From assembly GCA_936928855.1 (NCBI GenBank), contig CAKZHZ010000049.1, forward strand, positions 1 through 64,000: DNA of 64,000 nucleotides, given 5' to 3'. Origin of the DNA: an uncultured Polycyclovorans sp. Its GTDB lineage: Bacteria > Pseudomonadota > Gammaproteobacteria > Nevskiales > Nevskiaceae. The notes below the pieces were generated by a model that had not been told where the DNA came from, did no database searches, and saw only the letters and a list, made by a program, of their open reading frames with translations. This document shows, one piece after another, positions 7,194 to 15,450 of the stretch. How positions within the stretch are numbered: position 1 is the stretch's first letter; the number at the start of each line of letters is the position of its first letter. Position numbers and translations under genes: made by a program.

Positions 7194-8108
7194 TTATCGG
7201 GGCGGCGCATTGTCGATGACGCCGGGTGTCGTCGCCGATGCCTCCAGCACGCTCGCCAACGCCGGGTTGTCGCTGTCGCGTCGCCAGATCAAGGCCGTCT
7301 CGACGGGGCGGATGGCATTGGACAGTCGCCGATAGACCACGCCGGGGCGTTGCAGTGCGGCAATGCTGGCCGGAACCAGGGCGGGCCCGAGTCCGGCCGA
7401 AACCAGGCCGACGATGGTCTGCATCTGAACCGCCTGCTGACCGCTGCGCAGGGTGAAGCCCGCAGCCTCGGCCAAGCCAAGGATGTGATCGAACAGACCG
7501 GGTGAGCGCTCGCGGGGAAACAACACGAAGGCTTCGTCCCGCAGTGTCTGCAGCGGGAGGGGACGGTTGGGATGTCGGGCGTGCGGGTGGTCCGCGGGCA
7601 GGCAGGCCAGCAGGGCTTCCTGATGCACGACGCGATGGGCGATGCCCGGCGCGGGCTGTGGACACAGGGCGATCCCCAGATCGATGCGCGCGGCCTGCAG
7701 CGCGAGGTGCTGATCGCCGATGGTCTGCTCCTCCAGAATCAGTTCCACCCCCGGCAGCGCCAGCCGCAGCTGTCGCACCAGCCCGGGCAGCACGCTGTAG
7801 AGCGCCGTGCTGACAAAGCCGATGCGGACCGTGCCGGTTTCGCCGCGGGCGGTACGGGCAGCGTTGCGTTCAGCCCGCTGAAGATCCGCCAGCATGCGGC
7901 GGGCATCGTGCAGAAACTGCGTGCCTGCGGCACTGAGCTGCACGCCGCGGCCGACCCGCAGGAACAAGGCGGTCCCCAGGTGGGCCTCCAGTTGCTGGAT
8001 GGCGCGGCTCAGCGGTGGTTGGGAGATATGCAGCTGCCGGGCGGCACGACCGAAGTTCTGGCTTTCGGCCACCGCGATGAAGTAGCGGAGGTGCCGCAGT
8101 TCGATCAT
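7194..8108 (-). CDS. LysR-type transcriptional regulator
   Basis: A 304-residue LysR protein. The N-terminal helix-turn-helix reads ELRHLRYFIAVAESQNFGRA then LHISQPPLSRAIQQLEAHLG. The rest is the periplasmic-binding-like effector domain (from about residue 90). The opening resembles the BenM/CatM/CatR group, whose members respond to small carboxylates. It is divergent from an IlvD-type dehydratase with 105 bp between the start codons. That gap contains ATAC-N7-GTAT, the motif described for BenM/CatM-like regulators. It probably activates the dehydratase gene and represses itself, with a 2-keto or hydroxy acid as a plausible effector (inference). Confidence 0.9.
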   Translation of the reverse strand: MIELRHLRYFIAVAESQNFGRAARQLHISQPPLSRAIQQLEAHLGTALFLRVGRGVQLSAAGTQFLHDARRMLADLQRAERNAARTARGETGTVRIGFVSTALYSVLPGLVRQLRLALPGVELILEEQTIGDQHLALQAARIDLGIALCPQPAPGIAHRVVHQEALLACLPADHPHARHPNRPLPLQTLRDEAFVLFPRERSPGLFDHILGLAEAAGFTLRSGQQAVQMQTIVGLVSAGLGPALVPASIAALQRPGVVYRRLSNAIRPVETALIWRRDSDNPALASVLEASATTPGVIDNAPPR

Positions 8109-8113
8109 TGATT

Positions 8114-8167
8114 AATACCGTCAGAGTATTGAAGCTGTCCATTAATGATATTGGACGATATCAATAT
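8114..8167. promoter_or_regulatory. Two LysR-type binding boxes between lysR and ilvD
   Basis: AATAC-N7-GTATT (8114-8130) contains the ATAC-N7-GTAT consensus of the CatM/BenM branch. A second dyad, ATATTG-N8-CAATAT (8148-8167), lies about three helical turns downstream, with GATAT-N6-ATATC nested in it (8147-8162). Recognition plus activation sites in this arrangement are typical of LysR-controlled divergent promoters. Confidence 0.6.
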
Positions 8168-8213
8168 TCGCGCGGAGACTGCCGGCCTCGCAAGCCCGAC
8201 ACCGGAGTGCCGC

Positions 8214-9890
8214 ATGACCGCCCGCAACCGTTACAGCGCCCGCATCACCCAGCCGCGATCCCAGGGGGCCTCTCAGGCCATCCTGCATGGCACGGGACTC
8301 ACCGACGCCCAGATGAACGCACCCCAGGTGGGCATCACCACGGTCTGGTACGAGGGCAGCACCTGCAACCTCCACACGCTGGACCTCGCAGCGGAGGTGA
8401 AGGCGGCGGCCGAGGCGGAAGGGCTGGTGGCCTATCGCGCCAGCGCCATGGGGGTGAATGACGCCATCTCGATGGGAACCGAGGGGATGCGCTACTCGCT
8501 GCCCTCGCGCGATCTCATTGCCGATTCCATCGAGACCCTGATGGCGGCGCACTGGTACGACGCCAATGTGTCGATCCCCGCCTGCGACAAGAACCTACCG
8601 GGCAGCCTGATGGCGATCGCCCGGCTCGATCGCCCGTCGATGGTGGTATTTGCCGGCACCATCGCGCCCGGGTGCCTGGCCGGGGAGGACATCGATGTGA
8701 TCAGCGCCTTTCAGTCCTATGGCGCGCTGCTGGCCGGCCGCATCGACGAGGCCGGGCAGCGGCAGGTGATCCGCCACGCCTGCCCGGGGGCCGGCACCTG
8801 CGGCGGCATGTACACCGCCAGCACCATGGCGATGGCCATCGAGGCCATGGGCATGTCGCTGCCCTACAGCGCCTGCACGCCTGCGATGAGCGACGCCAAG
8901 CGGGCGGAGTGCCGTGCCGCCGGGCGCCACATCGCGCGGCTGCTGGACGCGGACCTGCGACCGCGCCGGATCATGACCCGGCCGGCGCTGCTCAACGCGC
9001 TGACCGTGGTGATGGCGATGGGTGGCTCCACCAATGCGGTGCTGCATCTGATCGCGCTGGCGCGCACCCTCCAGGTGCCCTTGACGCTGGAGGACGTGCA
9101 GCAGATCAGCGAACGGGTGCCGCGGTTGGCCGACATGAAGCCCAGCGGCCGTTACCTGATGGCGCATTTCCACGCGGTGGGGGGCACGCCGGCCCTGATC
9201 CGGCAGTTGCTGCAGGCCGGACTGATGGAGGGCGACTGCCTGACCATCACCGGTCGCAGCCTGGCCGACAACGTGGCGGACCTGCCCGACTTTGCGCCGG
9301 GGCAGCAGGTGGTACGGCCGATCGATGCGCCCTTGCACCCGGTGGGACACATCCGCGTGCTGCACGGCAACCTGGCCCCCGAGGGCGCGGTGGCGAAGAC
9401 CGCCTTCGCCCCCACCGCCAGTTTTACGGGGCCGGCGCGGGTGTTCGACACCGAGTCGGCGGTGCTCGCCGCCCTTGCCGAGAAGCGCATCCATGCCGGT
9501 GATGTGGTGGTGATCCGCTATCAGGGCCCGGTGGGTGGGCCCGGCATGCCGGAGATGCTCAGCGCCTCGTCGGCGTTGATCGGTGCCGGCCTCGGCGAAT
9601 CGGTGGCGCTGATCACCGACGGGCGCTTCTCGGGCGGATCGCACGGTCTGCTGGTGGGACACATCACACCGGAGGCGCAGCGCGGAGGACCCTTGGCATG
9701 GGTGCAGGACGGCGATCCGATCACCATCGATCTGGGCGCGTTGCGGCTGTCGCTGGATCTGCCGGCGGCGACGCTGGCGGCGCGCGAGGCGCAATGGCAG
9801 GCACCGCCCGAGAAAGTGTCGAGCGGCTATCTGCGGCGCTATGTGCGGACGGTGCGATCCGCCAGTGAGGGGTGCGTCACCGACGTCTAG
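8214..9890 (+). CDS. ilvD: Dihydroxyacid dehydratase (IlvD/Edd family)
   Basis: A 558-residue Fe-S dehydratase of the shorter IlvD type, which converts 2,3-dihydroxy acids to 2-oxo acids in valine, leucine and isoleucine synthesis. The three cluster cysteines are visible: Cys51 in STCNLHTLDL, Cys124 in PACDKNLPGSL and Cys196 in GAGTCGGMYTASTMA. The C-terminus contains RFSGGSHGLLVGH and the final SASEGCVTD. The ATG at 8214 is preferred because it follows GGAG; a start at 8145 would place coding sequence in the LysR operator. No other ilv gene is nearby and it is paired with a LysR gene. A role in a sugar-acid or aromatic pathway rather than housekeeping IlvD is therefore possible. Confidence 0.85.
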   Translation: MTARNRYSARITQPRSQGASQAILHGTGLTDAQMNAPQVGITTVWYEGSTCNLHTLDLAAEVKAAAEAEGLVAYRASAMGVNDAISMGTEGMRYSLPSRDLIADSIETLMAAHWYDANVSIPACDKNLPGSLMAIARLDRPSMVVFAGTIAPGCLAGEDIDVISAFQSYGALLAGRIDEAGQRQVIRHACPGAGTCGGMYTASTMAMAIEAMGMSLPYSACTPAMSDAKRAECRAAGRHIARLLDADLRPRRIMTRPALLNALTVVMAMGGSTNAVLHLIALARTLQVPLTLEDVQQISERVPRLADMKPSGRYLMAHFHAVGGTPALIRQLLQAGLMEGDCLTITGRSLADNVADLPDFAPGQQVVRPIDAPLHPVGHIRVLHGNLAPEGAVAKTAFAPTASFTGPARVFDTESAVLAALAEKRIHAGDVVVIRYQGPVGGPGMPEMLSASSALIGAGLGESVALITDGRFSGGSHGLLVGHITPEAQRGGPLAWVQDGDPITIDLGALRLSLDLPAATLAAREAQWQAPPEKVSSGYLRRYVRTVRSASEGCVTDV

Positions 9891-9911
9891 GTGCGGTGCT
9901 TCGCACTGCAC
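9891..9911 (+). terminator. Stem-loop immediately after ilvD
   Basis: GTGCGGTGC and GCACTGCAC form a nine-base stem (one G-T pair) around a TTC loop, starting at the base after the ilvD stop codon. No T-run follows, so it is either a weak or Rho-assisted terminator or a 3' end protecting hairpin. Confidence 0.4.
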
Positions 9912-10021
9912 GAGCCGCGTGTGAATCGGAGCCCCTTGTGTGCCACGGACGCGCTGCGCGGTGGCGGTCGGTATAAGCTTGTCGCTCCCAAGTGCCCATC
10001 GACCGCGGAGTGCGGTGACGC

Positions 10022-11770
10022 ATGTTCGCCATCGATCAGTTCATCCTGCTGGCCGCCATCCTGATCCTGCTCGGTATTGCCTCGAGCAAAGCCTCGGCGC
10101 GGCTCGGCCTGCCTGTGTTGGTGCTGTTCCTGCTGGTCGGCATGGTGGCGGGCGAGGACGGCATCGGCGGGATCGCGTTTGACAGCCCCGGCACTGCCCA
10201 TGCCCTGGGCACACTGGCCCTGGCGATGATCCTGCTGGATGGCGGCCTGCAAACGCCGGTGGCGTCGATTCGGACGGTCTGGAAGCCTTCGGCGCTGCTG
10301 GCCACAGTGGGGGTACTGATCACTGCCATCGTGACCGGCCTCACCGCCGCCTGGATCCTGGGTTTGCCGCCGCTGGAGGGGCTGCTGCTGGGGGCGATCG
10401 TCGGCTCCACCGATGCGGCAGCGGTGTTCTCGCTGCTTCGCAACGCCGGCGTGCACGTGCAGAAGCGCCTGAAATCGATGCTGGAGATCGAGAGCGCCTC
10501 GAACGATCCGATGGCCATCTTCCTCACCATTGGCCTGCTGGAGGTGATGCTCAACGACATGCCGCTGGGGCTCGGCCTGCTGCAATTGTTCGTGCAGCAG
10601 ATGGGCGTCGGTGCAGCGGTGGGACTGGGCGTGGGTGCAGCGGCGGTACGTATCATCAATGGTATCCGGCTGGATGCCTCCGGCCTCTATCCCGTGCTGG
10701 TCACTGCCTGTGGACTGCTGTCGTTCGGGCTGGCGGCCAATCTGGGGGGCAGCGGCTTCCTGGCGATCTTTCTGACCGGTGTGTTCATCGGCAACAGCCG
10801 GCTGGTGTTCCAGCGGGGCACGTTCCTGTTCCACGACGGGCTGGCCTGGCTGAGTCAGATCGTGATGTTCGTCATGCTCGGCCTGCTGGTCGACCCCGAT
10901 GCCCTGGTGGAGGTGTGGTTCCAGGGCTTGGTGATTTCGGTGGTACTGGTGCTGGTGGCACGGCCGCTGGCGGTGATTCCGCTACTGACGCCGTTCGGCT
11001 ACAACGCCCGCGAGATGGCCTTGGTGTCCTGGGTGGGGTTGCGCGGTTCGGTGCCGATCATCCTCGCCATTTTCCCGCTGCTGTTCGGTCTGCCGGGTGC
11101 GGCCCTGATCTTCAATGTGGTGTTCTTCGTGGTGCTCATCTCGGCGACCATCCAGGGTTCGATGCTGCCGGTGGTGGCGCGTCGTCTGGGTTTGGCCGAA
11201 GCGCCACCGCCGACACCGGCCGCCACGCTGGAGATCACCTCGCTCAACGAGGTGGACGCCGACATCGTCGAGTACACCCTCGGCAAGGACGCACGTGCCA
11301 CCGGACAACGCCTGTCGCAGATCGCGCTGCCGGAGAGCGCGGTGGTGGCGATGATTACCCGGGAATCCACCATCATCCCGCCGCGCGGTTCGACCGCCCT
11401 GCAGGCCGGGGATCATTTGTTTGTCGTACTGAGGCCGCAAACTCGGGCCTTCGTTGACTGCGTGTTCTCGCAGGCCGCCGAGGCGTCGGTGGCGGATCTG
11501 CCGGCCGCACCGTTGCGGTTGAAGGGCACCACCACGGTGGCGTCGGTTCGGCGGGCCTATGGCATTCGTTTGGAACTGACCGCGAGTCTCACGCTCGACG
11601 AAGTGCTGCGACAGGCGGTCACACCGCCGGTCGGTGTGGGCGCCAGCATCGAACAGGACGGATTCATTCTGCGAGTGGAAGAAATGGTGGGATCGCGCAT
11701 TGCCACGGTGGCGCTGGAAGCCACAGGCGTTGCGCACCCGGCCGAGGAACGAGGTGGTGATGGCGGATAG
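10022..11770 (+). CDS. nhaP2: K+/H+ (or Na+/H+) antiporter, CPA1 NhaP2/CvrA type
   Basis: A 582-residue inner-membrane cation/proton antiporter. The first about 390 residues form 12 or so helices. They include the conserved AMILLDGGLQTP, GAIVGSTDAAAVFSLL and ESASNDPMAIFLTIGLLE segments, the last holding the ion-binding Asn-Asp pair. A cytoplasmic RCK C-terminal (TrkA-C) domain follows (ITSLNEVDADIVEYTLG onward, about residues 405-480), then a CorC/HlyC-like domain at the C-terminus. This is the layout of NhaP2/CvrA, which exports K+ and helps control volume or pH. A TATAAG box at 9972-9977 may be its -10. Its last 11 bases overlap the next gene. Confidence 0.9.
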   Translation: MFAIDQFILLAAILILLGIASSKASARLGLPVLVLFLLVGMVAGEDGIGGIAFDSPGTAHALGTLALAMILLDGGLQTPVASIRTVWKPSALLATVGVLITAIVTGLTAAWILGLPPLEGLLLGAIVGSTDAAAVFSLLRNAGVHVQKRLKSMLEIESASNDPMAIFLTIGLLEVMLNDMPLGLGLLQLFVQQMGVGAAVGLGVGAAAVRIINGIRLDASGLYPVLVTACGLLSFGLAANLGGSGFLAIFLTGVFIGNSRLVFQRGTFLFHDGLAWLSQIVMFVMLGLLVDPDALVEVWFQGLVISVVLVLVARPLAVIPLLTPFGYNAREMALVSWVGLRGSVPIILAIFPLLFGLPGAALIFNVVFFVVLISATIQGSMLPVVARRLGLAEAPPPTPAATLEITSLNEVDADIVEYTLGKDARATGQRLSQIALPESAVVAMITRESTIIPPRGSTALQAGDHLFVVLRPQTRAFVDCVFSQAAEASVADLPAAPLRLKGTTTVASVRRAYGIRLELTASLTLDEVLRQAVTPPVGVGASIEQDGFILRVEEMVGSRIATVALEATGVAHPAEERGGDGG

Positions 11771-12563
11771 CGGAGCGATACCGGAGCGACTGCTGCCGTT
11801 GGCCGGGGGCTGCAACTTTCGGGATCTGGGCGGATATGTCACGACCGATGGCGCGCGCCTGCGGTGGCGCCAGGTGTTCCGCTCCGGCGTGATGACGCAC
11901 TTGCAGGCTGCCGACGTTGCGGCGCTGGAGGCGCTCGGCATCGCCTGCGTGGTCGATCTGCGCCGGGCGGATGAACGTCGGAGCGAGCCGACCCGGTGGC
12001 CGGGCACCTCGGTGCAACTGCTCAGTCACGACGATCCTGAGGATGCCGGCACGCTGGGCCGCCTGATCGAAGGGCGCACGCTGGATGCCGACGCGGCCCG
12101 TACCGCGATGATCGAGCTCTATCGGCTGATGCCGCAGTGGCTGGTGCCGCGCCTCAAGCTGATCTTCCATACCCTGGCAGCGTCGCCTGCGCCGCTGCTG
12201 TTCAACTGCGCCGCCGGCAAGGACCGGACCGGCTTTGCCGCCGCAGTCCTGCTGGAATGCCTCGGTGTCCCGCGCGACACCGTGCTGGCCGATTATCTGC
12301 TGACCAATGAGGTGGCACGCCTGGACGCGTTCCTGATGCAACATCAAGGCGGCCAGCTGGGGGTGGGCAACAGTGCCCATCCGATACTCGCGTTGCCCGC
12401 GGAGGTGCGCCTGCCACTGCTGGCGGCCGACGCCGACTATCTTGATGCCGCGCTGACGGGGGTGACCGAAGCCTATGGCTCCTCCCAAGCCTTTGTCCGT
12501 GACGGACTGGGGTTGGGCGAGGGTGGCCTCGCTGCTCTGCGGCGGCACCTGCTGGAAAGCTGA
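11760..12563 (+). CDS. Tyrosine/dual-specificity phosphatase-like protein (Y_phosphatase3 family)
   Basis: A 267-residue phosphatase of the PtpB/Y_phosphatase3 type. The family opening CNFRDLGGYVTTDGARLRWR is at about residues 18-37, with FRSGVMTHL following. The P-loop FNCAAGKDRTGFAAAVLLE (Cys150, Arg156) has the CxAGKDRTG form rather than the strict CX5R of eukaryotic enzymes. Members hydrolyse phosphotyrosine, phosphoserine or phosphoinositides. The ATG at 11760 lies inside the end of the antiporter gene in a different frame (11-bp overlap), so the two are translationally coupled. No signal peptide is visible, so it is probably cytoplasmic. Partner protein unknown. Confidence 0.88.
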   Translation: MADSGAIPERLLPLAGGCNFRDLGGYVTTDGARLRWRQVFRSGVMTHLQAADVAALEALGIACVVDLRRADERRSEPTRWPGTSVQLLSHDDPEDAGTLGRLIEGRTLDADAARTAMIELYRLMPQWLVPRLKLIFHTLAASPAPLLFNCAAGKDRTGFAAAVLLECLGVPRDTVLADYLLTNEVARLDAFLMQHQGGQLGVGNSAHPILALPAEVRLPLLAADADYLDAALTGVTEAYGSSQAFVRDGLGLGEGGLAALRRHLLES

Positions 12564-12580
12564 CCGTTGTCCCGGTGCGC

Positions 12581-13336
12581 TCAGAAGGCGGTGGGCGCCG
12601 ATCGACGGCTGCGGAACAGCTGCAGCGCGTAGCGGCCTGCCGGGTGATCCCGGAAGCGGGCAATGTCGGCACGCGCGCTGGCCGGAGCCTCCTCCGGCGT
12701 CGGAAGCCGGATCCCGTATTCCGGTGGCAGCAGCACCGGCGCTGCCATACAGGCGAAGGCGAGATCGGCCGCGGTGAAGGGGTCTCCGCACAGGTGCGGA
12801 CGGCCGTCGGCCAGCCGCTGCGCCACACCATCAAAGCTACGTTCGATCTCGCCCAGCCCTCGTGTCACCCGTGCAACGGTGACCTGCAGGTGCCGGCGCA
12901 ATGCCACCCGAAGTACCGGGAACAGCGGGGTGCCGACCCAGGCATGCCAGCGGGGCGTGCGCTGTGCCGCCGTACGCACCACATCGCGGCCGGGCATGGT
13001 TAACCAGTGGAAGTACACCCAGCGTCGGGACTCCACGCCCAGGCCTTCGTCGAAATCCTCCTCCAGCGCCGCGACCTCCCGCGCCAGGGGGTGTGGGTAC
13101 AGCTTTCCGGCATCCGGCAGAGACGCGTCGAGGTAACGGAGGATGGCGGTGGAGTCGGGCACCACCCGGTCGCCGTCGATCAGCACCGGCAACAAACCGG
13201 CCGGGTTGTAGCGCCGGGCTGCCGCGATGTGCAGCCCCTGCAGGTAGCCCTCCTCCACATACCGTCGCCCCGCGTGCGCCAGCCCCCAGCGGGCCTTCTC
13301 GCAGTAGTGGCTCATGGGGATGGTGATCAGACGCAT
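12581..13336 (-). CDS. Glutathione S-transferase family protein
   Basis: A 251-residue GST-like protein. Residues 1-75 are the thioredoxin-fold domain, beginning MRLITIPMSHYCEKARWGLA and containing PVLIDGDRVVPDSTAILRYL, the cis-Pro and Asp-Ser glutathione-binding segment. Residues from about 90 form the all-helical C-terminal domain, with GDPFTAADLAFACMAAPVL, the usual N-capping box motif. The SHYC start places Ser/Cys where catalytic residues usually sit. The gene follows the SnoaL-like gene on the same strand with a 4-bp gap. It converges on the phosphatase gene (17-bp gap). Likely role: conjugation or reductive handling of an electrophile; substrate unknown. Confidence 0.88.
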   Translation of the reverse strand: MRLITIPMSHYCEKARWGLAHAGRRYVEEGYLQGLHIAAARRYNPAGLLPVLIDGDRVVPDSTAILRYLDASLPDAGKLYPHPLAREVAALEEDFDEGLGVESRRWVYFHWLTMPGRDVVRTAAQRTPRWHAWVGTPLFPVLRVALRRHLQVTVARVTRGLGEIERSFDGVAQRLADGRPHLCGDPFTAADLAFACMAAPVLLPPEYGIRLPTPEEAPASARADIARFRDHPAGRYALQLFRSRRSAPTAF

Positions 13337-13340
13337 GAGA

Positions 13341-13742
13341 TCAGGCGCCGGGACTCTTCAAGCGTTGCAACATGGCGCCCATGTACTGGTGAATGAGGTT
13401 GACGGCCTTGAGCGGGCGCAGCATCACCTTGAACTCGACAATGCGCCCGGCCTCGTTCCACTTGATGATGTCGACACCGTTGATCTGGATGCCGTCGATC
13501 TCGGTTTCGAACTCCAACATGGCGTCCGACGGACCGACGATTTCGCGCACGTAGTGGAACGAAGGCGTGAAGAACACCTGAAAGGCCGCAGCGAGATACA
13601 TCACCGTGATCGCCTTGCCGCGCTGTGGGGTGTGGACCACGGGCGAGAGAAAAACGGCATCGTCGTCAATCAACGCATCGAGACCGGCGGCGTCGCGCTC
13701 GGAGACGAGGCGGTGCCAATGGGTGAGGGCGGTGGGATTCAT
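13341..13742 (-). CDS. NTF2-like / SnoaL-like domain protein
   Basis: A 133-residue alpha+beta barrel protein of the NTF2-like superfamily, with the typical start LTHWHRLVSERDAAGLDALI followed by DDAVFLSPVVHTPQRGKAI. Such proteins are small polar-ligand binders or isomerase/cyclase-like enzymes. The ATG at 13742 overlaps the stop of the upstream membrane-protein gene as ATGA, so the three minus-strand genes (membrane protein, this gene, GST) form one translationally coupled operon. No catalytic residues can be assigned. Function unknown. Confidence 0.8.
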   Translation of the reverse strand: MNPTALTHWHRLVSERDAAGLDALIDDDAVFLSPVVHTPQRGKAITVMYLAAAFQVFFTPSFHYVREIVGPSDAMLEFETEIDGIQINGVDIIKWNEAGRIVEFKVMLRPLKAVNLIHQYMGAMLQRLKSPGA

Positions 13743-14302
13743 GAGTACATTGCGCCTTGATGGGAACGTGAGGGGTCCCGGTCGTCGCGCCAGAACCGGG
13801 GATTGAATCGGCCGGGCTTGTCCCACTGCTTGGGCCACCAGGCGAGGTAGGCCGCCGCAGCGAAGTCGAACCCGAGGCAGAACATGTCGTATCCCAGCGG
13901 AATGCTGCTCGCGGCATGGCCGAAAAAGTCTGTTCCCAGCAGGCTGTGTGCGACATCCCACAGACCGTGCAGCAGGTAGCCGAAGGCCAGTGCTGTGGCC
14001 GAGAACGCGCCGATCACCGCGACCACGGCAAACACCACGATGCCGGTGAGTTCGGTGGTCCAGGCCTCGGGTGAGGCCTGGAACCAGCCGGCAAAGCCAA
14101 GATAGATGGCGGCAATGGCTACCAGCAGCACTGCCCAGTAGACGCGCTCATAGCGACCTTGAAATACCCGGCGAGCGATGACCGTGGTGGCGATGGCGGT
14201 CACGAGTCCGACAAACAAGAACAGGATGATCATCATCATTCCACCCGCGATCTGTGCGCGGGTCGGGTCGTTGACCAGCGTTTGCAGCAGTGCATGGCTC
14301 AT
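13739..14302 (-). CDS. Predicted membrane protein, DUF6010-like
   Basis: A 187-residue protein with about five membrane helices (approximate residues 19-45, 51-72, 82-98, 99-115 and 135-155). The GYLLHGLWDVAHSLLG and CLGFDFAAAAYLAWW segments remind me of DUF6010-type membrane proteins, but I cannot be sure. The ATG at 14302 is chosen because GGAGG lies upstream; the reading frame itself extends further. It is first in a coupled minus-strand operon with the SnoaL-like and GST genes. No function can be proposed. Confidence 0.7.
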   Translation of the reverse strand: MSHALLQTLVNDPTRAQIAGGMMMIILFLFVGLVTAIATTVIARRVFQGRYERVYWAVLLVAIAAIYLGFAGWFQASPEAWTTELTGIVVFAVVAVIGAFSATALAFGYLLHGLWDVAHSLLGTDFFGHAASSIPLGYDMFCLGFDFAAAAYLAWWPKQWDKPGRFNPRFWRDDRDPSRSHQGAMYS

Positions 14303-14411
14303 GCGTGGCGATCCTCCGCTGATGGAATGGTCATGGGGCCCGGATCTCTGGGGGCTGTCCACAGCCTACCATTGCCACTGGCGGCGGCAGGGGCTCGCCG
14401 CCGCGTCACGC

Positions 14412-14888
14412 CTATTCGATGGCGAACTCGATTGTCTTGCTGAGCAGCGCACCGCACTCCGTGCGCTGCTCCATTTGCGCGACATATGTCCCCGGTGGCA
14501 CCTGGGCATCCTGGGGATCGCGTTGGTCCCAGGTGTAGGTGAACGCCCGGGACTCTCCACCCCGGTACGTGGTGGGCACGGTTGCCATGGTGCAGACCCG
14601 ATTCTCCTCGCTGTGCCAGAACAGCTCTCCGGACATTTTCCCGACGGAGCCGGTGACCTCCGCGCAGCCGTCGAAAATGGTCAGTGTCTGGGCATTGCCA
14701 CGGGTATTGGTGACCGTCACAGCCAGCTTGACCGGCGTCCCTTGCGGGAACGATGTGCGCGCCGTGCCCTGGCTGTCCACCAGGGCCATGTTGGAATCGA
14801 AGGCGGCGCAAAGTGTGACGTCCTCGCCGCAGGCAACGGACAAGGCGCACAACGGGAACAGCATCAAGGCACGTAGGGGCGATTTCAT
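14412..14888 (-). CDS. Lipoprotein with BsuPI-like beta-sandwich domain
   Basis: A 158-residue secreted protein. The N-terminus MKSPLRALMLFPLCALSVAC ends in a plausible lipobox (LSVAC, Cys20), so the mature protein is probably lipid-anchored. The rest has the pattern of an intracellular-proteinase-inhibitor (BsuPI, PF12690-type) domain: KLAVTVTNTRGNAQTLTIFD, then RAFTYTWDQRD, then PPGTYVAQME. Six cysteines remain in the mature chain, counting Cys20, which suggests disulfides in the periplasm. It lies alone, transcribed away from the small membrane-protein gene at 15063. BsuPI domains occur in surface and periplasmic proteins; an inhibitor role is not established. Confidence 0.75.
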   Translation of the reverse strand: MKSPLRALMLFPLCALSVACGEDVTLCAAFDSNMALVDSQGTARTSFPQGTPVKLAVTVTNTRGNAQTLTIFDGCAEVTGSVGKMSGELFWHSEENRVCTMATVPTTYRGGESRAFTYTWDQRDPQDAQVPPGTYVAQMEQRTECGALLSKTIEFAIE

Positions 14889-15062
14889 GGCGGGTCCTTT
14901 GGAACGGCTCGGGGTATCGGGGAAGGGCATGGCACCCATGTGGTGCCGTTCGCAGCCAACACGAAATCCAGGCTCAATCCGTTCCGCGGGTCGGTCACGA
15001 GCGGGTGGCACAATCGACCCTTCATATCCTGCCGTCGCATGACGGCCTATCGGGGAGCTGCC

Positions 15063-15449
15063 ATGTCATTCGTCGTCAACCACATCAAAGGGATCATGCT
15101 GGTCTGCGGTGTGCTGACCTGCAGCATGGTGCTGGCGCTGGTGGCGCCGGACATGGCGCTGCACAACACCTTTGGTGCTCACTTGGAAGGGCCATTGGCC
15201 GAGGTTGTGGTGCGAAGCTGGGGCAGCCTCATCACGCTGGTGGGCGGCCTGTTGATCTACGCCGCCTTTCACCCGCTGCATCGGCGGCTGGTGGCAGCCG
15301 TCGCCGCGCTGGGCAAGCTGATCTTCGTGCTGCTGCTCCTGAGCATCGGCAGCGCCTATCTGCAAACAGCCATGCTGACCGTGGTGGCCGACAGTGTGAT
15401 GGTGCTGCTGCTGGTGATGTATCTGGTGGGAAGCCGCGCTGAATCCTGA
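15063..15449 (+). CDS. Small four-helix membrane protein, unknown function
   Basis: A 128-residue hydrophobic protein with about four transmembrane segments (residues roughly 8-28, 50-68, 78-97 and 103-122). Short polar loops contain HPLHRR and a terminal GSRAES tail. I do not recognise the family. It is flanked by a divergent lipoprotein gene and a convergent PhyH-like gene whose stop is two bases from its own stop. It probably sits in the inner membrane. Confidence 0.65.
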   Translation: MSFVVNHIKGIMLVCGVLTCSMVLALVAPDMALHNTFGAHLEGPLAEVVVRSWGSLITLVGGLLIYAAFHPLHRRLVAAVAALGKLIFVLLLLSIGSAYLQTAMLTVVADSVMVLLLVMYLVGSRAES

Positions 15450-15450
15450 T

